A DNA stretch of 64,000 bases, from positions 124,001-188,000 of the forward strand of contig CAAELE010000007.1 in the NCBI GenBank assembly GCA_900756765.1, written 5' to 3'. Shown in pieces: positions 17,280 to 24,423 of this stretch. Origin of the DNA: an uncultured Collinsella sp. GTDB taxonomy: Bacteria > Actinomycetota > Coriobacteriia > Coriobacteriales > Coriobacteriaceae. Position numbers and translations under genes: made by a program. The notes below the pieces were generated by a model, which saw only the letters and a list, made by a program, of their open reading frames with translations, did not search any database and had not been told where the DNA came from. The stretch's first letter is position 1. The number at the start of each line of letters is the position of its first letter.

Positions 17280-19502
17280 CTACACGATTTGATTCACGTG
17301 CGTCTCGTCGTCGAACTTGGCGGCGCCAGGCTCAACGTCCTGGGGAGCGGCGGCGTCCACCAGAGCCTGCTTGAGCTCGGTGTACTGACGCTCGACCTCG
17401 CCCTCGGCCCAGACCTGGTCGGCGATAGCGTCGACCTGGCAGGCGGAGAACTTGTCCTCGGGCGTATGCGAGACCGGGTCGACCTTGTGCATGGTCAGCT
17501 CGTTGCACTTGCCGATCCACCACTGGTAGGTCATATAGACCGTGCCCTTGTTGATGCGGTCGCTCACGTCGGCGCGGCTGTATACCTGGCCGCGGCGGCT
17601 GTGGATCGAGACGATGTCGCCATTCTTGATGCCGCGTGCCTGGGCGTCCGCGGGATTCATGCGGACAAAGCCGGGCTCGTCGGCAAGCAGTGCCAGCGTC
17701 TTGCAGTTGCCGGTCATCGAGCGGCAGCTGTAGTGGCCGACCTCGCGGACGGTGCACAGGATGAGCGGGTACTCATCGTCGGGAAGCTCGGAGGGCGCCT
17801 CCCAGTCGTGTGCCATCAGGTTGGCGCGGCCGTCCTTGGTGGTGAACTTGCCACCAGCGAACATGTCGGCCGTGCCGTGGTCGTTCACATCGGTGCTCTT
17901 GACGGGCCACTGGGCGTAGCCGCCCTCGGGAGCCATCTTCTCGTAGGTCGCGCCCACAAAGTTGGGGCACAGGCTAATGCACTCGTTCCAGATCTGCTCG
18001 GTGTTGTCGTAGTGCATGGGGTAGCCCATGCGCGTGGACAGGTCCGCGAAGATCTCCCAGTCGTGGCGGCACTCGCCCTTGGGCGGAACGGCCGCGTCAA
18101 AGTGCTGGAAGCTACGGTCGGATGCGGTAAAGACACCCTCGTGCTCGCCCCAAGAGGTAGCGGGCAGGATGACGTCGGCGAGCATGGTCGTCTGCGTCAT
18201 AAAGATGTCCTGGCAAATGAACAGATCCAGCTCGGAGAGCGTCTTGCGCATGCCGGCCGAATCGGGCTCGGTCTGCACCGGGTCCTCGCCGTAGTTGTAG
18301 AAGCAGTGCACCTTACCCTCGTCGACCAGGTGGCCCAGGTCGGTGAGCTTGTAGCCCTCCTCGAGCGGGAGCTTTTCCTCGGGCACGCCCCAAGCCTTGG
18401 CAAACTTGGCACGCACTGCGGGGTCGGTGACTTTCTGGTAGCCAGGGTACAGGTTGGGCAGCATGCCCATATCGCAGGAGCCCTGAACGTTATTCTGACC
18501 GCGCACGGGCGCGAGGCCGGAATTGGGTTTGCCGATCTGGCCGGCAACGCAGGCGATGGAGGCGATGGTGTGCACCGTCTTCAGGTTCTGCTTCTGCTGG
18601 CATACGCCCATGCCCCAGCCAATGATGGCAGAGGGCTTCGCCGTGGCGTACATCTCGGCAGCTTGGTGGATCAACGCGGGCTCGACACCCGTGATGTCCT
18701 GTACGGATTCGGGAGTGTAGTTCTTGATGGTCTCCCACCACTCGTCAAAGCCGTTCGTGTGCTCGGCGACGAATTCCTTGTCGTAGAGGCCATCGTTGAC
18801 CAGACAGTTGGCAAAGGCGTTGAGGAACGCGACGTTGCAACCGTTCTTGATCGGAAGGTAGATATCGGCGATACGCGCGGTTTCGATATGGCGCGGGTCG
18901 GCGACGATGATCTTGCAACCCTTTTCTTTGGCTCGCACGATACGCCTTGCGACGATGGGGTGCGAATCGGCAGGGTTATAGCCGAAGAGGAAAATGCAGC
19001 CTGCATCCTCCATACCGGGGATGGAGCATGACATGCAACCTGAACCAACCGTGTCCATCAGACCGAGGACAGTAGGGCCGTGTCAAGTACGGGCGCAGTT
19101 GTCCACGCTGTGGGTGCCGATGCACGCACGCGTAAACTTCTGCATGACGTAGTTCGCCTCATTGCCGCCGCCTCGTGAAGAGCCGGTGGTCATGACAGCG
19201 TTAGGACCATATTCGTCAATTATGGCCTGCATCTTAGATGCGGTGAAATCCAGTGCCTCGTCCCAGCTTACGCGCTCAAGATCCGCGCCCTTGGTGCGGC
19301 GGATCATCGGGTGCAGTACGCGAGGAGTCAAGATCTTGGTGTCGTTAATGAAGTCGTAGCCGCTCATGCCCTTAAGGCACAGCTCGCCCTGATTGGTGAT
19401 GCCGTTGAGCGGTTCGGTACCCACGACCTGGCCGTTTTGGACCAGGAGGTTAAACTGGCAACCGGCGCCGCAGTACGGGCAGATCACTTTATGCTTCTCC
19501 AT
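17280..19502 (-). CDS. fdhF: Selenocysteine formate dehydrogenase H, read through UGA at 19083-19085
   Basis: FdhF oxidises formate to CO2 at a bis-molybdopterin site. Reading straight through the in-frame UGA gives 740 residues. An N-terminal [4Fe-4S] motif uses C8, C11, C15 and C42. The UGA falls at residue 140 in SVDNCART-U-HGPTVLGL, the same place as Sec in E. coli FdhF (ARV-U-HGPSV). The downstream frame continues as MDTVGSGCMSCSIPG and on to the C-terminal dinucleotide-binding domain. The ATG at 19502 has GGAGG five bases upstream. No Tat signal is seen, so it is cytoplasmic. selA, selB, selD, mod and moe genes in this window supply its cofactors. Automatic gene callers would split it in two. 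Confidence 0.96.
19045..19085 (-). promoter_or_regulatory. UGA selenocysteine codon with candidate bacterial SECIS hairpin (fdhF)
   Basis: The UGA is at 19085-19083. Beginning about 11 bases after it, TGTCC (19071-19067) pairs with GGACA (19056-19052) around a ten-base loop containing GGTCT. The E. coli fdhF SECIS loop also contains GGUCU. Distance and loop sequence fit SelB recognition; a folding program was not available. Confidence 0.75.
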
Positions 19503-19577
19503 GACACCCTCCTTCCTTTCTCTGCTACCGATTACTCGGTACTAATTTGACAATCATTGGGCCTGTCGCCCCAACGC

Positions 19578-20096
19578 TTACGCCTCGTTTTCGATGGTGG
19601 CGCGGGCACGCTCGGCAGTCAGTTCTGCCAGGCGCTCCTCGTCTACCAAGGTGAGGCCCTTGGTCGGGCACGCCTCGGCACACGCCGGACCGCCGGGACG
19701 GTCCACGCACAGGTCGCACTTGAGCACGAAACTCTTGGTCTGCGAACCCACGCGCACGTCGCCCATCAAGACGGGGACCTGCGTGGTCGCCACGCTCACG
19801 GCGCCAAAGGGGCAGGCCATGACGCAGCTCTTGCAGCCGATGCAGTTGTCCTCGTTAACGCCGATGCGATGGTTCTTTGGATCAAAGAACAAGGCGCCCG
19901 TGGGGCAGGCCTTGGCGCACGGAGCGTCCTCGCAGTGATGGCAAGCCACCGGTGCGGAGATCTCGTAGGTGCGTGTCACGCGCAGGCGCGGCGCGGCGAT
20001 GTTGCCGGGGATGTCGTGCGCCTCGATACACGCCGCCATGCAGGTTTGACACCCAATGCAGCGCGAGGAATCGGCTACGACTCGTTTATTGCCCAT
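19578..20096 (-). CDS. hydN: HydN-like 4Fe-4S ferredoxin, first gene of the fdhF-hyf operon
   Basis: The 172-residue polyferredoxin has CIGCQTCMAAC, CHHCEDAPCAKACP, CIGCKSCVMACP and CDLCVDRPGGPACAEACP, four [4Fe-4S] motifs. In E. coli, HydN is associated with fdhF and formate-dependent hydrogen metabolism. The ATG at 20096 (MGNKRVVAD) has a strong AGGAGGGAG site; longer frames extend into non-coding DNA. It lies 75 bases before fdhF. HycB-type and HydN-type proteins are hard to tell apart by eye, so the symbol rests on gene order. Confidence 0.85.
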   Translation of the reverse strand: MGNKRVVADSSRCIGCQTCMAACIEAHDIPGNIAAPRLRVTRTYEISAPVACHHCEDAPCAKACPTGALFFDPKNHRIGVNEDNCIGCKSCVMACPFGAVSVATTQVPVLMGDVRVGSQTKSFVLKCDLCVDRPGGPACAEACPTKGLTLVDEERLAELTAERARATIENEA

Positions 20097-20270
20097 GTTG
20101 TTCACTCCCTCCTGAATCCCTTGCCGGAGAGACCCTGTCGACATTGCCCCAGACCGCCCGTGGCCTGGCATCGACGTATCGAATGCATGCGGCGAAACAG
20201 GCACTCGATAGAATTTCTCCAACGGTATACAGGTTGAATATACGCAGTTGCAGGGGGCAAACTTGAGCGT

Positions 20271-20302
20271 AACCCCTGCAATACGGGTGTATTGCAGGGG
20301 TT
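20271..20302. promoter_or_regulatory. 14-bp-arm palindrome, candidate operator or activator site of the hyf operon
   Basis: AACCCCTGCAATAC and GTATTGCAGGGGTT are perfect inverted arms around GGGT. Another half-site, TTGCAGGGG, lies at 20248-20256, nearer the hydN start. On the plus strand the palindrome is followed by TTTT and could act as a terminator, but no gene precedes it in that direction. Confidence 0.5.
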
Positions 20303-20457
20303 TTGGCAGGTTGGAATTATTCTCTAGAAGCTATAAAGGTGAGTGTATTACACGTGTACGCCCAAGATAGATTTCCCGCTCGTTTCTGGTGAATGTAGTA
20401 CGTTTGTAATGTTGTTCATATTCAATTACTCTAGCGCAATAAAGTAGTTGTTATAAA

Positions 20458-20477
20458 ATCGGCTAATATTAGCCGAT
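20458..20477. promoter_or_regulatory. Perfect 20-base palindrome, probable autoregulatory operator of the toxin-antitoxin operon
   Basis: ATCGGCTAATATTAGCCGAT reads the same on both strands and ends 47 bases before the antitoxin ATG. It adjoins the AT-rich TTGTTATAAAAT that may be the -10 region. Antitoxins with ribbon-helix-helix domains usually bind such sites. Confidence 0.6.
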
Positions 20478-20524
20478 GCTGTATTTGACTATTCATATTG
20501 CACGTTCATTAAGGGAGGCCAGTG

Positions 20525-20848
20525 ATGTCGTCGACTCAAAAAAGAGCCATCCTGCAGGTTCGCATTCGCGAGGAAGACAAGCAGCATGCCGAGCGTCTCT
20601 ACGACGCCATGGGCACATCGCTCGCCGAGGCAGTTCGTCTTTTTGTCGCGCAGAGCATTTTGATGCGCAAGCTCCCCTTTCAGCCGGTCGCCGTGCGCTC
20701 AAAGGACGGCACCGCCGCCTATGGATCGCTCAAAGCATATGGGGATCCCAATCGCCGCTCCGAGGAGCGCAATGCCTGGATTGAATACCTTGCTACAGAA
20801 AACGACGATTCGGTTTTGGGTCCCGAGGAAGTAGATATCCATGAGTAG
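20525..20848 (+). CDS. Antitoxin, RelB/DinJ-like ribbon-helix-helix family
   Basis: The 107-residue protein begins QKRAILQVRIREEDKQHAE and continues LYDAMGTSLAEAVRLFVAQS, which resembles the strand-helix-helix of RelB/DinJ antitoxins. The acidic C-terminal half would neutralise the toxin. The ATG at 20525 follows GGAGG with seven-base spacing. The last eight bases overlap the start of the PIN-domain gene, a classic antitoxin-toxin arrangement. It probably represses its own promoter through the palindrome upstream. Pairing a RelB-like antitoxin with a PIN toxin is a mixed combination. Confidence 0.75.
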   Translation: MSSTQKRAILQVRIREEDKQHAERLYDAMGTSLAEAVRLFVAQSILMRKLPFQPVAVRSKDGTAAYGSLKAYGDPNRRSEERNAWIEYLATENDDSVLGPEEVDIHE

Positions 20849-21296
20849 CACCATCATCGACGAGACCGTCATACTACGTTACCTGCTGGACGACGACGAA
20901 GTTCTGTCACCGCACGCCGCCAAGGTCATCGCCACGCGCACCGCTCGTGTCTACCCCGAAATCATCACGCGCGTCGTGGTCACGCTGCGCGACGTCTATA
21001 AGGTTCCCCGCGTTGAGATTGCCGCGGCCATGAAAAGGCTGCTCGATGACGTCATGGTCGACGAGCCCACCGTTGTCGCCCTTGCCGCCAAACTCTTTGG
21101 CAAGACCCATATGGACTTTACCGACTGCCTCCTCGCAGCCCGAACCGCCATCTACAACGATGATGTCGTGAGCTTTGGCAAGCCCATCATCCAAGGCATG
21201 ATCGATTACCGCCGCAAGCGCCAAACCGCAGCCGAAGCCCACAGCCGCAGCACCGACTCCACCATCGACAAGCTCCGCCACCGTTCCCGCAGCTAA
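20841..21296 (+). CDS. PIN-domain toxin (VapC-like)
   Basis: The 151-residue protein resembles PIN ribonucleases: the start IIDETVILRYLLDDD supplies the first conserved Asp, YPEIITR the Glu, and MDFTDCLLAA the third acidic position. The fourth, normally in a TFD motif, reads VVSFGK, with Gly in place of Asp. The toxin may be weakened, or another residue may serve. About 25 C-terminal residues rich in Arg and Ser follow the domain. The ATG overlaps the antitoxin stop. Palindromic repeat A starts 14 bases downstream. Confidence 0.72.
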   Translation: MSSTIIDETVILRYLLDDDEVLSPHAAKVIATRTARVYPEIITRVVVTLRDVYKVPRVEIAAAMKRLLDDVMVDEPTVVALAAKLFGKTHMDFTDCLLAARTAIYNDDVVSFGKPIIQGMIDYRRKRQTAAEAHSRSTDSTIDKLRHRSRS

Positions 21297-21309
21297 CCCC
21301 ATCCCACCC

Positions 21310-21380
21310 TAAGTTGCGGTGAAATACGGACTGTTTCATGCCTTTAAAGGCCTCAACAGTCCGTATTTCACCGCAACTTA
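21310..21380. repeat. Long palindromic repeat, family A, copy 1
   Basis: Perfect 26-base inverted arms (21310-21335 and 21355-21380) contain GTTGCGGTGAAATACGGACT. The inner loop has its own palindrome GCCTTTAAAGGC. Two more copies lie at 22593-22662 and 44842-44912. It follows the toxin gene and precedes the 3' end of the DUF559-like gene, so it may also end transcripts from both sides. Confidence 0.9.
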
Positions 21381-21406
21381 TTGAAGGTTGGCTGCGAACG
21401 ATTTCG

Positions 21407-22429
21407 CTATCGGGAGTCGGCGTAGGGTTTTGTTGTCGGAATGCCGTAACCGCGCATCATGGCACCGAACGATTCTACGTCGTAGGTGTCCGAAAGTTTG
21501 AAATGAATGACGTTGTGGCCCATGGCTCGAAGGTTCGCGTCGCGCATGAGGGCCGCTCGATAGGTTTTTGCCGCCGCTTGCTCTGGATCATCTTGAGCTT
21601 CGTCTTCAAACTTACCCAGCCCATGCAGCTCTGCCAGCGTCCATGAGCCGTCTGGCATCTGCCAGCCATAATCTGCTAGATAATAACCAGCGTTTCCCGG
21701 TCGCGTTATCTCAACTTGAAGCTCAGGCGCGGCAACCCCAGCGAGAATCATCGCTGCTCTCGCCTCGGACTCGCCACCATTGTCTGACCTGCCGTCCATA
21801 TGCTCAAAAACGTCAAAAGCACGCGCGATGCCATGCAACCCTCGGCAATTTGCCTGCGCATATGCTCGCAGCTCTTCACGTTCGACATCGTACTCACGGG
21901 CCAAGCCATCGACATAGCCCAGCGCATAGCGAAAGGCGCTCGTTCGGGCGATATCAACAACCGTTCGATACGGATCCGTCAGCGTAAACAGACCGAGCCG
22001 CCACACTTCGCCCGCCCGCCAGCGCTTGTATTCAACGAACTCATACGTATCGCGCCTTGTAGACCGTGGCAGCAGCACTTGCACTTTATCCAGAAGCGTA
22101 TAAGCCGAGCCGATGCCATAGAGCAGCGCTGCGGTCGATCCGCAAAACACAGCATCCGGTTCAACGACCGCAATAGCGGATGCCAGCTGAAAGATGCGAT
22201 CTTCAACCCCAAGATTATTCCAATAGACCGGATCCGCATACACGTGGTTATAAAGACGAAGCATGAGCTCTTCCTGCATAAGCTCGCGCGCACGGCGTTC
22301 TTCCCAAGGATCAATTGTTATAAGCAGCTGTCCCTCTTGATGAATTCCAAGGGCCGAGAATAGCATCCTTGCATATGACTGCGGAAAATGTTTGCCTTTA
22401 TCGAGCATGGCCAACCCCATAAGCATCAC
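21407..22429 (-). CDS. Hypothetical protein with DUF559/Vsr-like nuclease-fold C-terminus
   Basis: The 340-residue protein has an N-terminal region of unclear type and a C-terminal segment with GESEARAAMI, ADYGWQMPDG, LAELHGLGKFE and RDANLRAMGHNVIHF. That order (E, then D..W, then E-x-H/D-G..K, then R...L...G) is the pattern of DUF559/Vsr-like endonuclease folds. Actinobacterial proteins with this layout are often labelled AbiEi-like antitoxins, and that remains possible here; no partner toxin is beside it. The start is uncertain: other Met codons follow at once (MMLMGLAM). It is bracketed by two copies of palindromic repeat A and lies next to a toxin-antitoxin pair. Confidence 0.55.
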   Translation of the reverse strand: MMLMGLAMLDKGKHFPQSYARMLFSALGIHQEGQLLITIDPWEERRARELMQEELMLRLYNHVYADPVYWNNLGVEDRIFQLASAIAVVEPDAVFCGSTAALLYGIGSAYTLLDKVQVLLPRSTRRDTYEFVEYKRWRAGEVWRLGLFTLTDPYRTVVDIARTSAFRYALGYVDGLAREYDVEREELRAYAQANCRGLHGIARAFDVFEHMDGRSDNGGESEARAAMILAGVAAPELQVEITRPGNAGYYLADYGWQMPDGSWTLAELHGLGKFEDEAQDDPEQAAAKTYRAALMRDANLRAMGHNVIHFKLSDTYDVESFGAMMRGYGIPTTKPYADSR

Positions 22430-22592
22430 GGCGGAGAGAATACCATTACGCTATCGCATGCTTCCGTCCGCAGGCCTTGCCAAAAGCTGACCAAAAGCTT
22501 GACGTCGCAGGTCAGAGCTTCAAAAAAAATTCCCACTCTCGGTAGACGGTCGCTACGACCCTCCCAACGGCATCAAAATCCAACCTTACAAA

Positions 22593-22662
22593 TAGTTGCG
22601 GTGAAATACGGACTACATAGGCCATAAAAGCCGAAAAACAGTCCGTATTTCACCGCAACTTA
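22593..22662. repeat. Long palindromic repeat, family A, copy 2
   Basis: Arms AGTTGCGGTGAAATACGGACT (22594-22614) and their complement (22640-22660) flank a 25-base loop. Arm sequence is identical to copy 1, while the loop differs except for a short GGCC...AAAAGCC pairing. It lies upstream of the DUF559-like gene. The rest of 22430-22740 holds only this repeat and the tRNA terminator. Confidence 0.9.
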
Positions 22663-22695
22663 GGAGGGGATGGAGGTCCCCGGCATGTATATGAA

Positions 22696-22729
22696 AATGG
22701 CTCTGGTCCCAAAAGGAACCAGAGCCATT
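22696..22729 (-). terminator. Rho-independent terminator after tRNA-Gly
   Basis: AATGGCTCTGGT and ACCAGAGCCATT form a 12-bp stem with a ten-base loop. On the minus strand TTTTC follows. It lies 12 bases downstream of the tRNA-Gly 3' end and would end a tRNA-Pro/tRNA-Gly transcript. Confidence 0.8.
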
Positions 22730-22740
22730 CATCTATCCTA

Positions 22741-22814
22741 TGGAGCGGGCGACGGGAATCGAACCCGCGTCATCAGCTTGGAAGGCTGGGGTTCTACCAT
22801 TGAACTACGCCCGC
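22741..22814 (-). tRNA. tRNA-Gly (anticodon TCC)
   Basis: The 74-base cloverleaf has acceptor pairing GCGGGCG/CGCCCGC, a T-arm with GGTTCGATTCC, and the anticodon stem-loop CAGCCTTCCAAGCTG. The anticodon TCC reads GGA/GGG glycine codons. The 3' CCA is encoded. Confidence 0.95.
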
Positions 22815-22820
22815 AAGATA

Positions 22821-22897
22821 TGGTCGGGACGACAGGATTTGAACCTGCGACATCCTGCTCCCAAAGCAGGCGCGCTACCAAACTGCGCCACGTCCCG
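22821..22897 (-). tRNA. tRNA-Pro (anticodon TGG)
   Basis: The 77-base cloverleaf has acceptor CGGGACG paired with CGTCCCG, T-arm loop GGTTCAAATCC, and anticodon stem-loop CTGCTTTGGGAGCAG. The anticodon TGG reads CCA/CCN proline codons. CCA is encoded, and the gene lies six bases before tRNA-Gly in transcription order. Confidence 0.95.
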
Positions 22898-22988
22898 AAG
22901 GTGTTGAGCAGCTAAGGTCTAAACCTTGCGTGTCCCAAAGCGAAGGAAATTATAGGGGAGACTCCCCGCCTGTGCAAGCATTGATGCC

Positions 22989-24347
22989 TTAGCTCCTCGA
23001 ATGTGCGACAAAACGACTATGGAGCAGACCGATCACAAATGCCACCACGGCAACCGGCGCCCACGCGGCACCGATATCCGCCAGCGGCAGCGCATCGAAC
23101 GGCAACCACGCGCCCGCAAAGAATGCGTCGCGGACCGAGGTGATCACGCTCTGCACCGCGACCACACCGCCAACCCAGACCCACACCTGCGGATGAGCAT
23201 CGCAAAAGCCGTGCACCAGGCCCATCAGTACCAGCACGATGGCAACGGGATACAAGGCGTTGAGCATAGGCACCGAGAACATGAGGATCACGTCAAGACC
23301 CACGTTGGAGAGCACGCACGAAAACGCTGCGAACACAAAGGCGAGAACCGCAAAGGGACGGCGCATGGCCTCCTCGGAGGCCTCCGCTCCCCCTTCGACC
23401 ACATACGTCTCGCAGAAGTAACGCGAGCAGCAGCTGATAAGGCCGATGCACACGTTCATACAGGCAAGGAAAAAGATCGCAAAGACCACGACCGTGCCGG
23501 CAAGACCAAAGTGCATGGAGGCCGAACGCGCAAGGATGGCAGCACCGTTGGTGGCATCGGGCATCACGGTGCCGAGCTGCATACCGGCAAGACCCAAGCC
23601 GCAGTAGATGATGGCCATGAGCACGCCGGCGATCACACCGGAACGCGAGATCTCGAAGGCCACGCGCTTGTCATCGGTAACGCCCAGCTCATGGATAGTC
23701 TCGGCGATAATGATGCCGAAGGCGAGCGACGCGAGCAGGTCCATGGTCTGATAGCCAGTCAGAAAGCCCTGCACGGCGGCGCCTGCATCGTAGGGAGCCT
23801 GAGGCGCGGCAGCCGGTCCCAGCGGCGAGATCACGGCAGCACCCACGACCAGCACGATGAGCGCAATGAGCGCGGGACCCGTAATGCGGCCGAGTACGCG
23901 CGTGATGACGCCGGGGCGCAGCGTGAGCACAAACGCGACGACGAAGAACCCGACGGCAAACACCAGACGTGCCGTGCCGAGCGAAACGCCCTCGGGTAGC
24001 AGCGGCACCAACATTTCGAAGGCCGTGGAGCTTGTGCGCGGAATGGCCAGGCACGGGCCGATGGCCAGATACACCGCCGCAACGAAGAATTCGCCAAACT
24101 TGGGGTGCACGCGGCCGGCAAGCTCGCGCGCCGTTCCGGCGAGCGCCACGGCGATAAATCCCATAACAGGCAGACCGATAGCGGCAATCAAAAAGCCAAT
24201 CATGGCAAGCGGCGTGACCGTGCCGGCCTGAAGTGCCAGCAACGGCGGAATGATGAGGTTGCCGGCGCCAAAGAGCATCGAGAACAGCGCAATGCCGACG
24301 GTAACGACATGGTCGGAGCGTAGACCACGCGGGGCGGATGAGGCCAT
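22989..24347 (-). CDS. brnQ: Branched-chain amino acid transporter BrnQ (LIVCS family)
   Basis: BrnQ imports leucine, isoleucine and valine with a cation. The 452-residue protein has about 12 hydrophobic segments. The N-terminal motif VTVGIALFSMLFGAGNLIIP is characteristic of the LIVCS family. The ATG at 24347 has AAAGG seven bases upstream, whereas a GTG six bases earlier would be too close to that site. It stands alone between tRNA genes and the selenium operon. Its regulation is not evident. Confidence 0.92.
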   Translation of the reverse strand: MASSAPRGLRSDHVVTVGIALFSMLFGAGNLIIPPLLALQAGTVTPLAMIGFLIAAIGLPVMGFIAVALAGTARELAGRVHPKFGEFFVAAVYLAIGPCLAIPRTSSTAFEMLVPLLPEGVSLGTARLVFAVGFFVVAFVLTLRPGVITRVLGRITGPALIALIVLVVGAAVISPLGPAAAPQAPYDAGAAVQGFLTGYQTMDLLASLAFGIIIAETIHELGVTDDKRVAFEISRSGVIAGVLMAIIYCGLGLAGMQLGTVMPDATNGAAILARSASMHFGLAGTVVVFAIFFLACMNVCIGLISCCSRYFCETYVVEGGAEASEEAMRRPFAVLAFVFAAFSCVLSNVGLDVILMFSVPMLNALYPVAIVLVLMGLVHGFCDAHPQVWVWVGGVVAVQSVITSVRDAFFAGAWLPFDALPLADIGAAWAPVAVVAFVIGLLHSRFVAHSRS

Positions 24348-24366
24348 ATGCACACCTTTCTGGTCG

Positions 24367-24400
24367 AAACAAAAACGGGACGGGCAAAAGGCCCGTCCCG
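24367..24400 (-). terminator. Rho-independent terminator of the selenium operon
   Basis: CGGGACGGGC (24376-24385) and GCCCGTCCCG (24391-24400) form a 10-bp stem. On the minus strand it is followed by TTTTTGTTT. It lies 23 bases after the cysteine desulfurase stop. Confidence 0.88.
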
Positions 24401-24423
24401 CAAGTATATACGCTCTAGCAGCT

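Larger units (their letters stand above)
20097..20524. promoter_or_regulatory. Divergent control region between the hydN-fdhF-hyf operon and a toxin-antitoxin pair
   Basis: No gene is seen in these 428 bases. Leftward, possible -10 sequences for the hydrogenase operon are AATATA at 20237-20242 (TATATT on the minus strand) and a TATACC further down. Upstream of them are three copies of TTGCAGGGG, two forming a large palindrome. Rightward, a 20-base palindrome precedes the antitoxin gene. No sigma-54 promoter was recognised. Confidence 0.5.

Noticed and set aside
19083..19085. Nonsense mutation splitting a formate dehydrogenase into two pseudogene parts
   Set aside because: The stop is TGA, in frame, exactly at the known Sec site, with selA, selB and selD in the same window.
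17280..20096. Sigma-54/FhlA-type promoter for the formate hydrogenlyase operon
   Set aside because: No GG-N10-GC element was recognised upstream of hydN, and no fhlA-like regulator is in the window.
22741..22897. Search for tRNA-Sec or an integrated element at the tRNA genes
   Set aside because: Both genes are ordinary Gly and Pro tRNAs; no long Sec-type acceptor, integrase or duplicated tRNA end was seen. selC is presumably elsewhere.
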